A stretch of DNA of 64,000 nt from Anastatus disparis (GCA_017163975.1 JAFFSR010000239.1:4898001-4962000), one strand, 5' to 3'. Shown: positions 9,991 to 23,704, numbered from the stretch's first letter. A program made the numbers and translations. Notes: a model not told the origin generated them from the letters alone.

Positions 9991-12708
9991 AATATGGTTA
10001 AGGTAAATAATAAAAAAAATATCTATCTTATATGCGAGATAACGATAAATTACTTTAGAATCGAAATCGTGATAGAAAATTTTTTATTTATAATTTTTAA
10101 AACTCTTAATATTTTTTTAAATTGGTTGGCGGTCCGCAATCCTATCAGATTCCTTTTTTGTATTATAGATTTAATTTTGAAAAATTTTTAGGTATATCTG
10201 TACGAAAATCCATTTATGTAAATGTATACTCAAATAAGTATAGCAAAGTGCATCGTAGTGAAACTCGTTGAAATTTGTATTGAATTTTCAGAAAATACCG
10301 CACCACTTTTCGTTCGAAAATCAAAATCAAAATAAAAAATTCTTTTTGAGTTAAAACCCAAAAATTATACTTAATATTGTTAATACAAAAATAGTGAAAT
10401 ACAAATATGATAAAAAAAGTTATATTGAATTCTATATAAATTTTCAACAATATTTTGTTAATAATAAAATTGATTTTGAAATTATTTTTAAATTGAATTT
10501 TTCAATATTGAACATTTTTGTGTATAAACAAATTTTAATACATTTATTTGGATTTCAATATAAATTTCAATATGATTGAAAAGTTATTTAATTCCGCAAA
10601 ATTAAATTTTCTATGCTTACAAATATGCGTAAATAAATATTTAACCATTTAGTCCGTTTTTTCCATTGGGCAAATAACTCGATGTATTTTCGAGAGCTCG
10701 AAAAAAAAACTAAGCTTTTTCACGCTAATCTTTTTCTTTCCTAACTGTACTCTTTATTTATTTTTTTTCTTACTAGCTACTTTATCTATTGTTTTTCTTC
10801 TGCACGATAGCATCCTCTTGTCACTCTGTTGAGGTTCTAGACAGACAAGCCTCTGGCAACTAAGAGTTAAGAGCTAGAAACAGAGAAAACAAAAGAGAAA
10901 CAGAGAGAGAGAGAAAGCAAAGGACGAAAACTTTCCTCTTTCGAAGTTTGTCTCCCTCTTCTCTCCCCCTTCCACATACTCCTGAACAATGAAAGAGGTC
11001 CTAGGCAATCTCCGCTCGTTAATGTATCGCCACTGTCCTTCGTGGTTCTCTAGTCTCCTTTTATTTATATGTTCATGTAAACATACTACTGTTATATAAT
11101 ACTGTTATATATGCTGGTGTGTATAGATGTATATAAGGATGAAGGGTGGCATTCCATTCGTTTATGGTTTACTACATGAAATGAATAAATTCAGCCATCT
11201 ATTTTTTCTAAGTGAAATGTCCGAGAGAAAAATGTTTCTGCCTTCATAGTATAGCTAATTCTGATGGATTTTTTCTTTGAGAATTTGAAAATTTAAGCTT
11301 TTAAAAAAAAGAATAATTTAAACTATTTTTTGCACAAACGTAGTAAAATTTTATCAAAAAAAAAACATGTCAGAATCTTTTGTAACCAATAAGCATTTTT
11401 ACATCAAAATTTAAAATGAAATTAATGTCGTACCGCTAAATTATAGCTAGGATAAAAATAAAAATATAATATGCACTTTGAGCAATACCCTACAAAGTCA
11501 TAAAAAAAATTAAATTGAAAAAGATTAAGTCATTTTTTAAAGCTTTATTGTTTCAACGCAATAAGGCTTTTGTATACATAAAGCGTATAAAGAATGAAAT
11601 GCAGTATATAGCATTGGAAAACGTGGAAAAGAACACATGGCGTGGTAGTGTATTGTCTATGATACGTGCAGGTGGCATTTCGGTAGAGTAAGTTTTTGTT
11701 ACTTGTGTATATATACGTAACAAGCAAAAAAACGAGAGGGGGAAAGGTATTGCAAGAGTTTTATGACCCGTACTCAATGCGATGGTTTATGAAGTGAGAA
11801 TTTTCTAAGAGGATTTTTATAGGGAGCTTTTGACCTTTATTGATTAATTTCTAGGCTTTTTTTTCTTTGTAGGTGGAAAAAAAAAATTCACGTTAGAACT
11901 AAAACGTCACTTTGAAAAGATGATTTAATAGCTTGCTATGAATTTTCTTTTATGGTTTTTGCATGTTTACTTTTTTTTATTTTCATTAACTGTGATAAAA
12001 TATTCTGTATAAGTTATTGATGAAAATAAAAATAGTAAAGCTAATTATAATTAATGAAAGAATAAAGCTAGCTAAAAAATTTAAAGTTTAAGTCTGATCG
12101 TAATACGATAAAAATTATAAAAATACTATATCATATTTGAAAAAAAATATAAGGATAAAAAATTAAGATAAGAGGATAAATGAAAGATATTTCTTATACA
12201 CTTATAACAGATCTATTTAATTGCAATACTATATTACCATAGTTCTTATTTATCTATAAATTAAAGAAAAAAAAAGAAATATTGAGAACTCTCATTAAAG
12301 ATTTAAGTTCTGTAAAACCATATCGAATCGGGCCATCGTACCTATGGAACAGCATTTCCATTTTTCTCACATCCTTTTATCTCTGGGTTATAAATTCTGA
12401 AGCTGCGGGTTCCATTTCGTTCCACTATTATTCTTCCATAGTCACTTACGAACGAAAGCTTTGCGGTATTGCTCTTTTTTTTTAGTTTTTTTTTTTTTTT
12501 AAATCGTCAATTTCCATACTTGCACTTCGATGCGTTACTGTCATGCACATAAGAATTAGCTGATAAAGAGTGACGAAATTTTGTTGAAAAACAATGTTTG
12601 TATTAAATCTTATAAATATTTCTGATGGAAGTAAGATATTTAAATATTATTTTTCTAAACTTGACTAGAAATTTATTTATATGGAATATATGATGTATTG
12701 ATGTTCAC
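9991..12708. other. AT-rich non-coding stretch
   Basis: Contains a short (AG)n tract at 10902-10914 and pyrimidine-rich sequence at 10920-10980. The 12290-12480 block is GC-richer and carries a 67-codon plus frame with no recognisable feature. Nothing else stands out. Confidence 0.55.
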
Positions 12709-12864
12709 CAGAAAAAACAGACGTCGTTTTATTTTCAACCAAAAATGAAATAACACTTGTTTTTGGTCAAAAAGGAAACACACCTTTTTTCTACAGAAAA
12801 TAAAACAACATTTGTTTTTGACTGAAAATGAAAGAACATGTTTTTCCCGGCGACCGTCAATATC
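12709..12864 (-). repeat. GACGGTCGC-type short repeat with about 30 bp subrepeats, copy 1
   Basis: Read on the minus strand it begins ATATTGACGGTCGCCGGGAA. It continues as about five degenerate units of 25-30 bp built on TTTCATTTTTGGTTGAAAA and T-rich variants. The same head and the same type of subunit occur on the plus strand at 38769-38852, so this is a small interspersed repeat carrying a minisatellite. The translated frame (61 codons at 12735-12920) merely follows the subrepeats. Confidence 0.6.
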
Positions 12865-15800
12865 AAATAGTCATGGGTTAATAAAAAAATTTTCAAATAT
12901 TTCCTCCTTACTTTCTCCATTTTATAATTCGCTAATACTTTTCATATTGCATATTACGCTAATATTAAACTTTTATAAAATATAAAATCTTCTTATCAAT
13001 ACAATACTTTCGAAAATAATGAATAATGATAAAAGAAGCTTTCATATTTATTTATATATTCAACATAAATAATTTAAAACAACGTCATCATAATCAATAA
13101 AATCTTTTAAAATATTCATCAACAAATTATAAAATTAATTAAAAATGCCCTGGCTTAATTTGCTGTATGTATGTTTTAAAAGCGAGCATGTGCTGTTCGA
13201 CCAACAATAATACTTAAATAATTAATGCATAATCATAGATTAAATAGATATGTCATATAGATGAGTGCGTGTTTCTGATTTTACGACACCCCACAAAACG
13301 TTTCGTGAGAATGGACATCGGACTGTCATTTTCTGCAATGCGGTTAACGATATATAATACCAACGATTTTGGACAAATGATTGAATTTAGAATAATGGCT
13401 TTATATGTGTATATCGAAATTTCAATCGTCGCGTGAATTGTCGTACATGAATTTCAGATTAAATACAATTTAAAAAAAAAACATTCATGTTGTCATGTAC
13501 AAACGTACAATTCTAATCGACGATGTTTCACGTAATGATGATGCGAATGAAAGTATTTGTAAACATAAAAATTGAACATAAAAATTAACCCATACACGAC
13601 AACTTTTTCTATAAGCATCTTAGGCTGAAATTTATTATAAAAGGCCTAAAAACTGAAACAATATTTTTAAATTTATCATTTTTTTTATGACTACAAATAA
13701 TATTAAAAAAATTTTTTCAAGAAAAATACAATACGGATATTGCTTGAATTTTTTCAAAATTTTCTGGTCAGTTTTAAATTAATAATAATTAATCATTGTT
13801 GAAAGTTGTTTGGTTACTACAGTAGCCAAATCCAGCCAACTATTAGAACTATTTTGTATATTATAACAAGATATTTGAATAATTAATAGAAAATAAGTTT
13901 CAAAGTAACATTATTGCATTATCGTTTGATACTAGCCATGTTTGATTACAATCGTAATCGTCGAACGGTCATAGAGTATTAATGTGTTTCATAGTTATAT
14001 TAATATATCTTCAGTAGAGCAGAGAACATTAATACACGTCGCTTGTCTCGCGACGTTTGCAATGAGGAGGATGTGGATGTGGAGGAAAAGGAGAGGGGAG
14101 AAGTCGGAAGCGGGGGTCGTTGTGACACATTAATTATGAGATTACAATTTGCACAGTTACAATTTCCATTATAGTTGGGCGATGATGCAACTACATTTAC
14201 TATAAACTCGACCATTTCGCCTAGACGCACATAATAAAGTTCTTCTCGTAGAAAGTAAAGAGCAATTAAATTACTGTTTAGCCACTTTCGTCGCCCTCGC
14301 CGTCTTATATGGGCGCTGGAAACGAATAGTTTTGAACGAGCTGATTTTCCTTTCTCTCTCTCTCTCTCTTTCTCTAAAATATTATATAGTCTCAAGAAGT
14401 TAAGTATGCAGAGGATGACGACGACGAAGACGACGCGCTCTAATCTTCTTAACTTGTCTTTAACTGATTGTTCTGGAATGAGGAGTGAGAGATTCGAGAT
14501 ATATAGAGATTATTGAATTTTAGGAATGCGAGATGACATGTGCAAATTTTCAAAACTTTAGATGGATAAGATAATCAGTACTGAACTAACAATTATTGCA
14601 TTACTTAGCGAGAAATTGACTCTGGTAATTTGAGACAAAAAATTTTATAATTTGTAACTAATTGTAATATTCGGCCACTTTTGCTTAGTTGATTAAAATA
14701 AAGAAATGGAAAAATTAAGAATAAAATATTTTTATATTTGAATTACGTATAAAAATATTTTCTAGATGTCCGATATCTAAGTACATGGATTAAAAAAACA
14801 AAAAAAAAATTATTTTTTATTTATTTCATCCAAAAATTTAAAATAAAAATCTTAATTAAAAGCGTGCTTACGCAAAATAATGTGTATTTTGACAAAGAAA
14901 GTCACGTAGTTATATAATAATGACCATAATTAATCAAGAAAGGGATAGAAAACCAAACATATAAACAGAGAAAAATACTCGTAGAGTCTGGATGATCGGG
15001 TTTGATGTGATTTTATTCAATATATTTCTCTTTATTCTAAAAGTATATGACGTAAAAATTAAGAACTTCGTTGTTACAAAAATTATTAAAGGCTCAAATT
15101 AAATGACATAATAAAAAAAAATTAGACACACGCATGCATGTACACGCACGAACGCACGTACGCATGTGGGCACACATACACACACAATATCAATAAAAAA
15201 TTACAGTACTACATACATTCAGCATTAAATCAATCCCATAAATAATATAAAAAAATCTGATGAAATATCATTTTTACGTATTGAAAACTAACATTTTTCT
15301 TGCACGTATTGATAAGATGTCACATAGTTGAAGGTAAGATGCCACTAATAACATTAATTAATCTTCTTTCTTTTAATACGTAACGTGCCAAACAAAAGCT
15401 TAATGCATTATGACACTTTGTCCACTCTAATCTAAATAAAAAATGTCTATATAATACAGATAAAAATGCATCTTTGAAATGTTAATGGAACAGGACAGTA
15501 AATTGTTCATGACAATAAATCGTTCATAATAATAATGAATATTCGCTTAGAATTATTTATCTAAATTCATTCATCATAAAATAATGAATACTTATAATTT
15601 ATATGAATAATATTTCTGATATAAAAAATCCATCAAAGTCAATGTAATTGTATTGTAAGTGTCAACTCACATTAATAAGTAAAAAAAATTAAACCGAGTA
15701 AGCCTTTTGTTATCTCACACGCAAAAGTATTTCAATTTCATATGTCCTAAGCACCCGGAAATCTTTATAATTCAAATTTCATGTCTAAATCTTTAATGTA

Positions 15801-16000
15801 AATATTTCATTTCATGGTCTTTCAAATTTTTTTTTAAATTAAACTTCACTGCTTAATATTTAGAATATTTAATTTTTATTTCACTTACATTTAATTTTGA
15901 TTTAAGGATTTAAGTGCACACTTACGCAAATGAATATCTCTTTCACACAACTGTTATTTACGCTTTCAAGATGAAAATTCATTTAAGTAAAGTATCTCGA
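12865..16000. other. Non-coding; AT background with two GC-richer islands
   Basis: 13140-13560 is less AT-biased and rich in homeodomain-like words (ATTAATGC, GATTAAAT). 14040-14450 is the second island and is listed separately. 15125-15190 is a tract of CACG and CATG words. The 15300-15420 block is mildly GC-richer. No gene is supported. Confidence 0.55.
14040..14450. promoter_or_regulatory. GC-richer island, candidate regulatory element
   Basis: Non-repetitive sequence with TAATTA (14131-14136), the core homeodomain site, next to AGATTACAATTTGC. On its right are a (TC)n run at 14353-14369 and a GACGACG-rich tract at 14415-14440. The 131-codon minus frame at 14000-14395 reads through the island and the TC repeat. 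Its Arg/Glu and Ser/Thr runs come from simple sequence, so it is not called a gene. Confidence 0.2.
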
Positions 16001-16430
16001 TTAACCTCTAATCAGCATTTCTCTCGTAGATAAAATTCCTCATTAATCTTTCGAATCGGTCGTTGCCTCTCAAGTGCACCGGCTGTTGCAAACGGCAAAG
16101 AAATAGATTATCACGTGCCAACACAGCGAATCTAGTAAGTTTAATTTCGCTTTGTCTTATACTCTACACTTCTTTAAATCGCACTTGATGCGTGTCTACG
16201 CCAACTAAGGAAAGACAATTGGAATTTTCTTAAATAACAATTACAACTGCGTAACGGTTTGCATTAAAAATGCAACGCGATTAATTTATTGAGCTTCTTT
16301 CTCTTTTGTTTTACATGATCTTCTATGTTCTTACTCGTAAAATTACTCAACGAATTGGCGAAAGTAATTGCCCGTAGATTCTCTTTCACGCCCATTCTAG
16401 TTTTAGCACAACCAGAATTAGTTAAATTCT
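16001..16430. promoter_or_regulatory. GC-richer non-repetitive island with E-box
   Basis: Long stretch of balanced composition in an otherwise AT-rich region. It holds CACGTG at 16112-16117 and several TAATC/GATTA words. No open frame. Enhancer function is inference from composition only. Confidence 0.2.
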
Positions 16431-16555
16431 TACAACATAAAAATTAGTCTTTCATGCAATAATAATGAAATTTGAATTGTTACTTTATAGGTGTATGTCT
16501 TTTTAGCAATTGATTTGAATCATGTATAAATAAATAGAAATATTAAAAAATATAT

Positions 16556-16676
16556 AAATATAAAAATATAATTCATAAATATTATATTAATAAATATAAT
16601 ATAATATTTAATATTTATAATATTATATAATATAATATAATATTTATATTCATAAATATTATATTATAATTTAAAG
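16556..16676. repeat. Pure A/T palindromic tract with a direct repeat
   Basis: About 120 bp containing almost only A and T, built of TATAATATTA words that can fold back. The 19-mer ATTCATAAATATTATATTA occurs at 16571-16589 and again at 16648-16666. Probably slippage-derived. Confidence 0.75.
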
Positions 16677-16959
16677 AGTTGGTAAAATAAATTAAAATTG
16701 AATCAAATTCGGGATAGTAAAATCTCAAAGAATGATAACATTTTTTAAAATTTGTAATATAAAATTTTTAAATGGTAATATTGTAATATAAAATCATAAA
16801 ATTTTTTTAAATTTGTAATATTAACTTTTTATTAAACATTAAAAAAATATCAAATATAAAAAATTTATATTTGATGTTTAAGTGCTTATTGAATCCATAT
16901 GGCAACAGACGATATTACGGTGACTGTTCGTTTAGACTATAAGTTAATCACTTGAAAAG

Positions 16960-17135
16960 AAGATGACCATAAATATATACCAAATAAGCAAACATAGGGG
17001 AACATACAAGACCATTATTAATGCTAACATTTAGTAAAAATTTGAAAATAAAATTATTAATGTTGGCAAACGAAAAAACAAACAATTAAAATGCACAAAT
17101 AAGGGAAAAAATCAAGATTTCGTCATACACTTTTT
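16960..17135 (+). repeat. Dispersed repeat family, copy B
   Basis: Matches copy A in order: ACCAAATAAGC, then GGGGAACATACAAGACC, ACATTTAGTAAAAAT and AAAATCAAGATTTCGTCA. The middle part (17040-17095) is more diverged, and the TCAGACA end is altered to TCATACA. Confidence 0.55.
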
Positions 17136-20100
17136 TAAACCTAAATTCGAAGCTTATACATTAGGATTCGCCATTCAGTCATTCAATACATAATCAAGTA
17201 TTGAATTAAGGTTGCTTAGAATCATAATATAAATCACTTGCAAAAGTTTCTTTGTTTGATAATTATAATATATTAATTTCTAAGATAGAGTGAATAGGAC
17301 TTTATGAAATAATTAAACAATAATACGAATATAATTATGTAGATATATTAAGTGTGCGTAAAAGCCACTGTACAAATCAAATATTAAGAATTGATAAAAT
17401 TATTTTCTTTATGCTTTCACTACTTCATATATAATACACTATTATCTTTGATAAAAGACTGGGAAAAATAATATCAAAACTATGTAATTTCATCAAGTGA
17501 CCGAGATTTTTATTGTCAATTACTCGAGGTATAAAGCCTACCTTTCCTTTGTTTTTATTTCTTTATTACAAAAGTTTATGTCCAGCGGTACACAATTTTT
17601 GCGGAGCAGAAAACTTTTAATTAAGATCTCTAACGCCATTCTTTTTTGGTCATTTCCAATTGGTCTACCAATTGCAGTCGTAAAAGGAGACTTTGATTTG
17701 GCGTTGTTACAACGATAGCAACTACGTGTTTCTACTAACCTTTAACTTTTTCTCTTTCATTTTTTTTTCCTTTCTTGTTTTTTTTTTAACTTATTCGCGT
17801 AACGGTTACTGTTTTTATGACGTAACCCGACTTGAGTACTAAAGAGGAAAAAGTAAAAAAAAACTCACACGTCGACTTTTTTTTGTGCTTCAACGATGTG
17901 GTCAAAAACGTGCGCTTGAACTAACGTTAAGCGGAAAACGCTCTCGACGACTTTCATTTTCGTGAATAAAGTTCAGAAAGAAGAGGCTACTATAAAAAAT
18001 AAAGAAAAGGATGCGGAAAATAACCTGCCATCCGTAGATTTAGCGCTCGTGTGTAAGCAAGAAAGAAAATAAGAGTGAACGATAAAAGTAATGGTGATGC
18101 TCGTTGCATGTGCTGCACTGGCATACAAAAGAAAATGTGATGCTATTTGATAAAAGCAATAGTTTCAGCTTACTAAAAATCCTATGAATTATATCGATCG
18201 ACATTAATTTTAATTTTTTTCCGAAAGTTAGATACCAATCAAGTTTTTTTAATTTATATGAATTTCATGTTTAATAATAACTAAATTTAATTAAGCAAAT
18301 GTAATATACGGAGATCTTGACAATTACTAGTCTTGTATGTAGGTTTGGTATTGTTTGGTATACGTTTATGGAAATTTTACTGTTGCCAAATTCATTCAAT
18401 TATTGATTGGCTAATAAAATTAAGGAATGTTCATCTCAGCCATCCCTTTCTAGTAAATAAACGAACTGCTTGTATGATTTAATTAAATAGAATAATAATA
18501 ATAAGACTTTATGATTCTTATAATTTTAAAAGAGTGAGATAATAATTCACTTCTGCTTATTTATTTATTTTTGATTTAATAATCTAACTATAGGTCCTAT
18601 AAAATGTTTTCTTTACCTTTAAACTATTTAAATTTCTCATCGCAAGATTCTTAGCATAACGAAATTCTTTGGAAATATAAATAATTAAGTTTAAAGTACA
18701 TTACATCAATAACGTCAATGTAAATCCTTTCACACGATCTTTATAAGTAACTTCTTAAGTAATTATAACAGCGATGACTTAATGAAAGTTTAGATATAAA
18801 TTTTAGTCAATATCATAGTTGTTTAGATACTTGGAAGTTCTTACTGGAACAAAGTTAAGACGGTGTACTCTTGGAGATTTTGATATAAAGATGTAAATTT
18901 TGATTGTAAACAATAATATAATTTTTAGAGCTATTGTTGAACAAGTTTATATAAGTATACAATAATTGTCTTATTACTTAGTTGCAGATTTCTGTTGACA
19001 ATGATTTATGGGGTGGCACGATGACAATGTTTTAAAACAAAAACTTTAAATACAATTTCCGACTATAATAAATGCATGATATATGGAAAAATTATTTACG
19101 TGAATATGGATAAAGTTAGTAGTTTAATATTATAGTTATAGCTTAAATTTTCAATTTACCATATGTCATTCACGTGTAATTTTAATTTTAAATTGTATTT
19201 CTAATGAGCTACGTTATTTTGTGCACGAGAATTTGTAATTTAGAAATTTATAACTTGTTTATCAATATTTCTTTCGTAAAATTAAATTAAAAATCATGTG
19301 AAAATTCAATCTTTCACTCGATTAACTTTAAATTGATTTAAATTTTGCAGTCTAAATTAAAATTTTAATTTACTTCAATGTTATACAGTTGTTGAACTAA
19401 TAGTTCTATAAAAGTTTATTAAAATTATGTGGAAGTTTAAATCAAAACCATTTGATGAAAATAAAAGGCCAGAAAGCTGAATTTGCTTAAAACTTATCAA
19501 TGAATAAAAATAATGTAGAAATTGGACATATAATATGCGTCGAAATTAATATTGGATTTCACGTTAATTTTGTCTTAATTTTTATTCCTTTTTAACTTTT
19601 AAACAAATTAAAATTGCCATAAACAAATTTTTTTAATAAAAAAATTTTGATTTAAACTTTTGTTTAATACTAGTTAGAATTCATTACATTCATTATTTTG
19701 AAAACTATCAAATCATAAAATGTATGAAATTTTTTTAAAGAATAACAATGACATTTTTTTTCTAAATATTTTCTTTACATTATAAAGATTTAAATCGTAT
19801 AATAGTAATAAATAACAAGAGCAAATAACAAAAACCTAGGATTCATTTAAAATAAAATAGAGTAAGAAAAAAAAGCAGTAAGAGAAATAGAGATCATAGA
19901 CTATAATTGGACAATGCTATGCAATTTATGTTTGTGGGAGCATTGTTCTGATGCTCTCTCAACGTGAATAAGATATTCTCTAGCATCCTCTTTATCTCTC
20001 TCTTAAATTTCTCCATTTAGCTCTTTCTCTGTCTCGCTCTCTAGTATTCATCTTATACATTCAGTGGACCTGTTTCAATATATACATATATATAGATATA

Positions 20101-21600
20101 TGTAATGTATTACTCTTGAAGTGAACTCGAGGGCTTTTCTCTGCACACACACACACACGCGCGCGAAGGTGAGAGGGTTTTGCTGCACTATATTACTAGT
20201 GCAACAGTAACGCAATACCCTAATAACTAGCTGCACACCAAGTGTTATGTATCGAACATCCAAAATTCACGAACATCGTGACAAGATATTGCCTTGTTTC
20301 GAGCTATTGTTGAGTGTTTCGTACCAAATATAAGTATAAAATTATAACTTAAGAGAAAAGAGGATTTACAAATTTTATCCTTATTATAAAGAAAAATATA
20401 TTGAAAATGATGATGATAGAGTGAAGACTAAATGATGTATGTAAAAAAAAAATAATACAAGCAACTTGTAAACTATAATCCTTTATATTTTCAAATTTTT
20501 TATCCAAAATATGATGCATAAGTAATTGAGATAAGATAAAGAATGTCAAACAAAAATGAAATATTTGAGTGAAACCCTTAAATTAATATTAACATACATA
20601 ATGTTTTACTTTATTCTTAATATTGACATAACATTGGAAAAATGAGAACTTAATTAAATTTAAATTTTATTATTTAATTATATAAATTATTAAAATTATA
20701 AAATATCATGCATTTTTTCTTTACATGCATAATATTCAAGAATTGGCTTAAGTTTAATCTTTCAAATAGGTGATAGGTTAAATGAGTATGTATATTTATT
20801 TTATTAGAGTTTGAATTAAACCGCATGATAAAAATTTAAAATTTAATTTGAAGAAAAATGTATACCTAGAAATGTTTCCATTTTTCACTTGCTTATTCAT
20901 ATTTTATTAAATTTTAAACATTTTATATTTTCATTAATTTTTTTTTTCATTTGGAATCCTTTTGCAATATAAGTTTTATCATTCATTTATAAAAGTATAA
21001 AATATAACAACCTTTCATTTTATAAAAATATAAAGTATTAATCATAATTGTATAGATTTGTTTACTAAATTTCTTAACATTACAGCAATATTTATATTTT
21101 GTTGTAAAAATTAGTTATTTTTTTTCTATGTTAAATATAATTACATTCAAAAGAAATCGTTATTTTTAAAATGAACACTAAATAATGCAAGTCATTAAAA
21201 TTAGACAATTAGAAAGTAAGATACTAGAAAAAAAATTATTTCAGTATGTATGAAAAAAAAGAGTTCAAAGTCTTACCTCAAAAGATATATATGTAATATA
21301 AATTGTTTATATTGATAATATTATGTTTAGTAATCAACAGGATAATTTTAAAGCGCGTGCTCACAATTGCTAGTTAAATAAAAACGACGAATAGCACTGA
21401 AAACTATAGAAGGAAATAATTCCATGTACAAATGAGAAAAAAAAATAAATATATACGAATAACAATACTCACGAGTCAAAAGAAAAAAAGAAAAGAGAGG
21501 GACAGAGAAGTTTTCAAAGGTACGTAAATGCATATTCTCCATATCCGTGTATCGATGAATTCACGCGAAACTAAGCTGGATCAGAATTACAAGAGACATG
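17136..21600. other. Non-coding AT-rich stretch
   Basis: 17500-18070 is a GC-richer block. Its 73-codon plus frame (17497-17718) has no recognisable domain. 18070-19900 is plain AT background. 19975-20045 is pyrimidine-rich (TC) and 20143-20164 is a CA/CG repeat. 20560-21340 is very AT-rich. No RNA gene or exon is supported. Confidence 0.55.
20143..20164. repeat. (CA)n-(CG)n microsatellite
   Basis: About eight CA units pass directly into CGCGCGCG. Confidence 0.9.
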
Positions 21601-21653
21601 CATAGTAAGAGAGAGAGTGAGAAAACGGTTTGCAAGAGGGACGTTAATATATC

Positions 21654-21696
21654 GTAGTAGTAGTAGTAGTAGCAGTAGCAGTAGCAGTAGTAGTAG
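21654..21696. repeat. (GTA)n/(GCA)n trinucleotide repeat
   Basis: GTA units interrupted by GCA units, 14 triplets in all. Read in one frame it gives a poly-serine run within a 91-codon open frame (21617-21892). The flanks show no coding character, so the serine run is taken as incidental. Confidence 0.9.
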
Positions 21697-21955
21697 TTGC
21701 CGACGGCAATACGCTCCATTGGAATATAACTTGATAATCGGACTATGGACGCGAAAGTATAACCCTATCGTATTCTCCTATCTGCGCTTATATTCTATCA
21801 CTTTCTCTCTCTCCCTCTCTCTCATACTCTCTACATACGAGCCATTAGACAATTCCAAGCCGAAGTGTACGGAATTGCCTGCTTTGGTGTAAAATGCTGG
21901 CCAGCATAGATGAAACGGAAACAGAGACAGAGAGGATGTATATACAGAGAATAAA

Positions 21956-21956
<1 letters not shown>

Positions 21957-22006
<50 letters not shown>
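21957..22006. repeat. (TA)n microsatellite
   Basis: About 25 uninterrupted TA units, the longest simple repeat in the window together with the one at 44531. It lies between a (TC)n-rich patch (21800-21835) and a short CG-rich patch (22012-22030). Open frames across it encode Tyr-Ile runs and are spurious. Confidence 0.95.
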
Positions 22007-22007
<1 letters not shown>

Positions 22008-23629
22008 CAGATCTGCGCAAGGCGCGCGCATGGATCGATGAATGGACCTCGAAAGGGGATGGATGTACGACAGAAAAGGTGGAGAAAGAAATATTTGACG
22101 GAAAAAAAAGAGGAAAAAAAAATTTGTAAAAAGGAATTTCTTTTTTTTTTTCTCTCAAAGAGGGTAGAAAAGAAATCGATCTAAGTTTCAATATAATGTG
22201 AGTAATGCGATATTTCGTTATGAATTTTTAATGAATTATTGTAATACGATAGATAAAACGGAAAATTTTTTACGTCTATTTTAATGAGATCTAATATATG
22301 TTAATTCTTTAGGGGGTAAGGTGGCTTATCAGATTATTATAAATAAGCTCGAACGTCATTACATTATAAAATAATTGCGTAGGGAATATGTGCATTTTTA
22401 GAGCAAACATATCAAAGTGCATACGTGTCTGAATGTATTATATATTTATTCAACATTAAAATTGTTGAATCATCAGTAAAATAAGAAAAAATGATGAATG
22501 ATTAAAGCATGTTAAAATATACAAAATTTAATGGTTTGTATAAGCACCTGCGTATTCATAAAAAATGAAAGTAAAAAATAATGTTTTGTATAAATCTATA
22601 TAATGGACAAATCAAACAAATCATCTGTAAAAACAGGAAAATAATTAAAAATGTAAAGTGATTGATGACCTTTATAGCATGGTAATAAGGTTTTACAAAG
22701 CACGAATCTAAAAGTCAAAACAGTAATCAAATTGTTTAGACAGTTTATTGTCAAGTTATAAAAAAATTTTCCATCGAACATTTTATAAATAATTAAAAAA
22801 ATATTACTTGTATTTTTTTCCACAGTACTCATCGTATAACGTTTTACAAAGAAAATTGCTTTATTGGTTATTTCAATTTATTATTTCACCGATATATTGA
22901 CAATCATAAATAAATTGTATCTCGCCCTAAACGAATATTAAAACTGCAAATAAAACATTTTCAATATAATGATTTAATATATATTTTCACAACTTAATAA
23001 TGGTAAAATACATTTAATTTAATTATACTTTATTGTATTAAAAACGTTATGAAAATATAATGAAATTAACGTATTATAAAGTCTGCAAAGAATATCAATT
23101 GAACTTTGTATTGAAATATTTTTGTTATTAGTAAATTAAATTTATAATATGAGCGATAATTAGGTTAAATAAACAACGAAAAATAATAATATTAAAGAAA
23201 TTTATTCTAGATATTATATGCATCAATATTTTATAAGAAATATTTTATTACTCGAAGGGATGAAATTTCTTTACTAAAATTATAAAGTTTTTCTGTTGAA
23301 CTTCATATGCACATGGCACATGTATCGTTTGTCACTTCTAGATATTTCATATATGAGGGAATTTTCATTTCGAAAATCAAATCAACTAAAAATCTACAAT
23401 AATTGAAATACTTTGTTTTGCTAATTGAATCAATTACTTATACTGCTAATATTAATATTTTCTTTTCTCTTTGATTACACCCTAAGCAGTAAACAAAGGT
23501 AATTTATTTTCATTAGGAAGAAGAAAAAAAACTAATGATAACAACATTAAAGAAATATAAACATTGTACAATCTCAATGCCCTACTTTGGGATAGCTTTA
23601 TCTCTCGAGTCAACAGTTTAATATAATGC

Positions 23630-23704
23630 CAGCTGTTCACGACTTTCCTCTGTAATTTTTACAGGACTACCGCCGAAAACATAATTACAGAGAAACGACA
23701 GCTG
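23630..23704. other. GC-richer imperfect hairpin
   Basis: CAGCTGT and, closer in, CTCTGTAATT on the left (23630-23657) pair with AATTACAGAG and ACAGCTG on the right (23683-23704). The loop is about 25 nt, and the left arm has about six unpaired extra bases. It lies inside a short GC-richer island (23590-23720). The fold size resembles a pre-miRNA, but no known miRNA sequence was recognised and the bulge is large. A palindromic E-box (CAGCTG) cluster is an alternative reading. Confidence 0.3.

Noticed and set aside
14000..14395. 131-codon minus-strand frame
   Set aside because: Passes through a (TC)n microsatellite and Ser/Thr-rich simple sequence; no splice signals or family pattern.
15120..15190. 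Repeat array of CACG/CATG words as a regulatory cluster
   Set aside because: Better explained as degenerate CA-type simple sequence, as at 8.2, 33.1 and 57.1 kb.
17497..17718. 73-codon plus-strand frame in a GC-richer block
   Set aside because: No domain and no exon boundaries; the length is expected by chance.
21274..21290. Minus-strand GAG|GTAAGA fused acceptor/donor
   Set aside because: The pyrimidine tract is too short and interrupted by purines, and no partner donor was seen.
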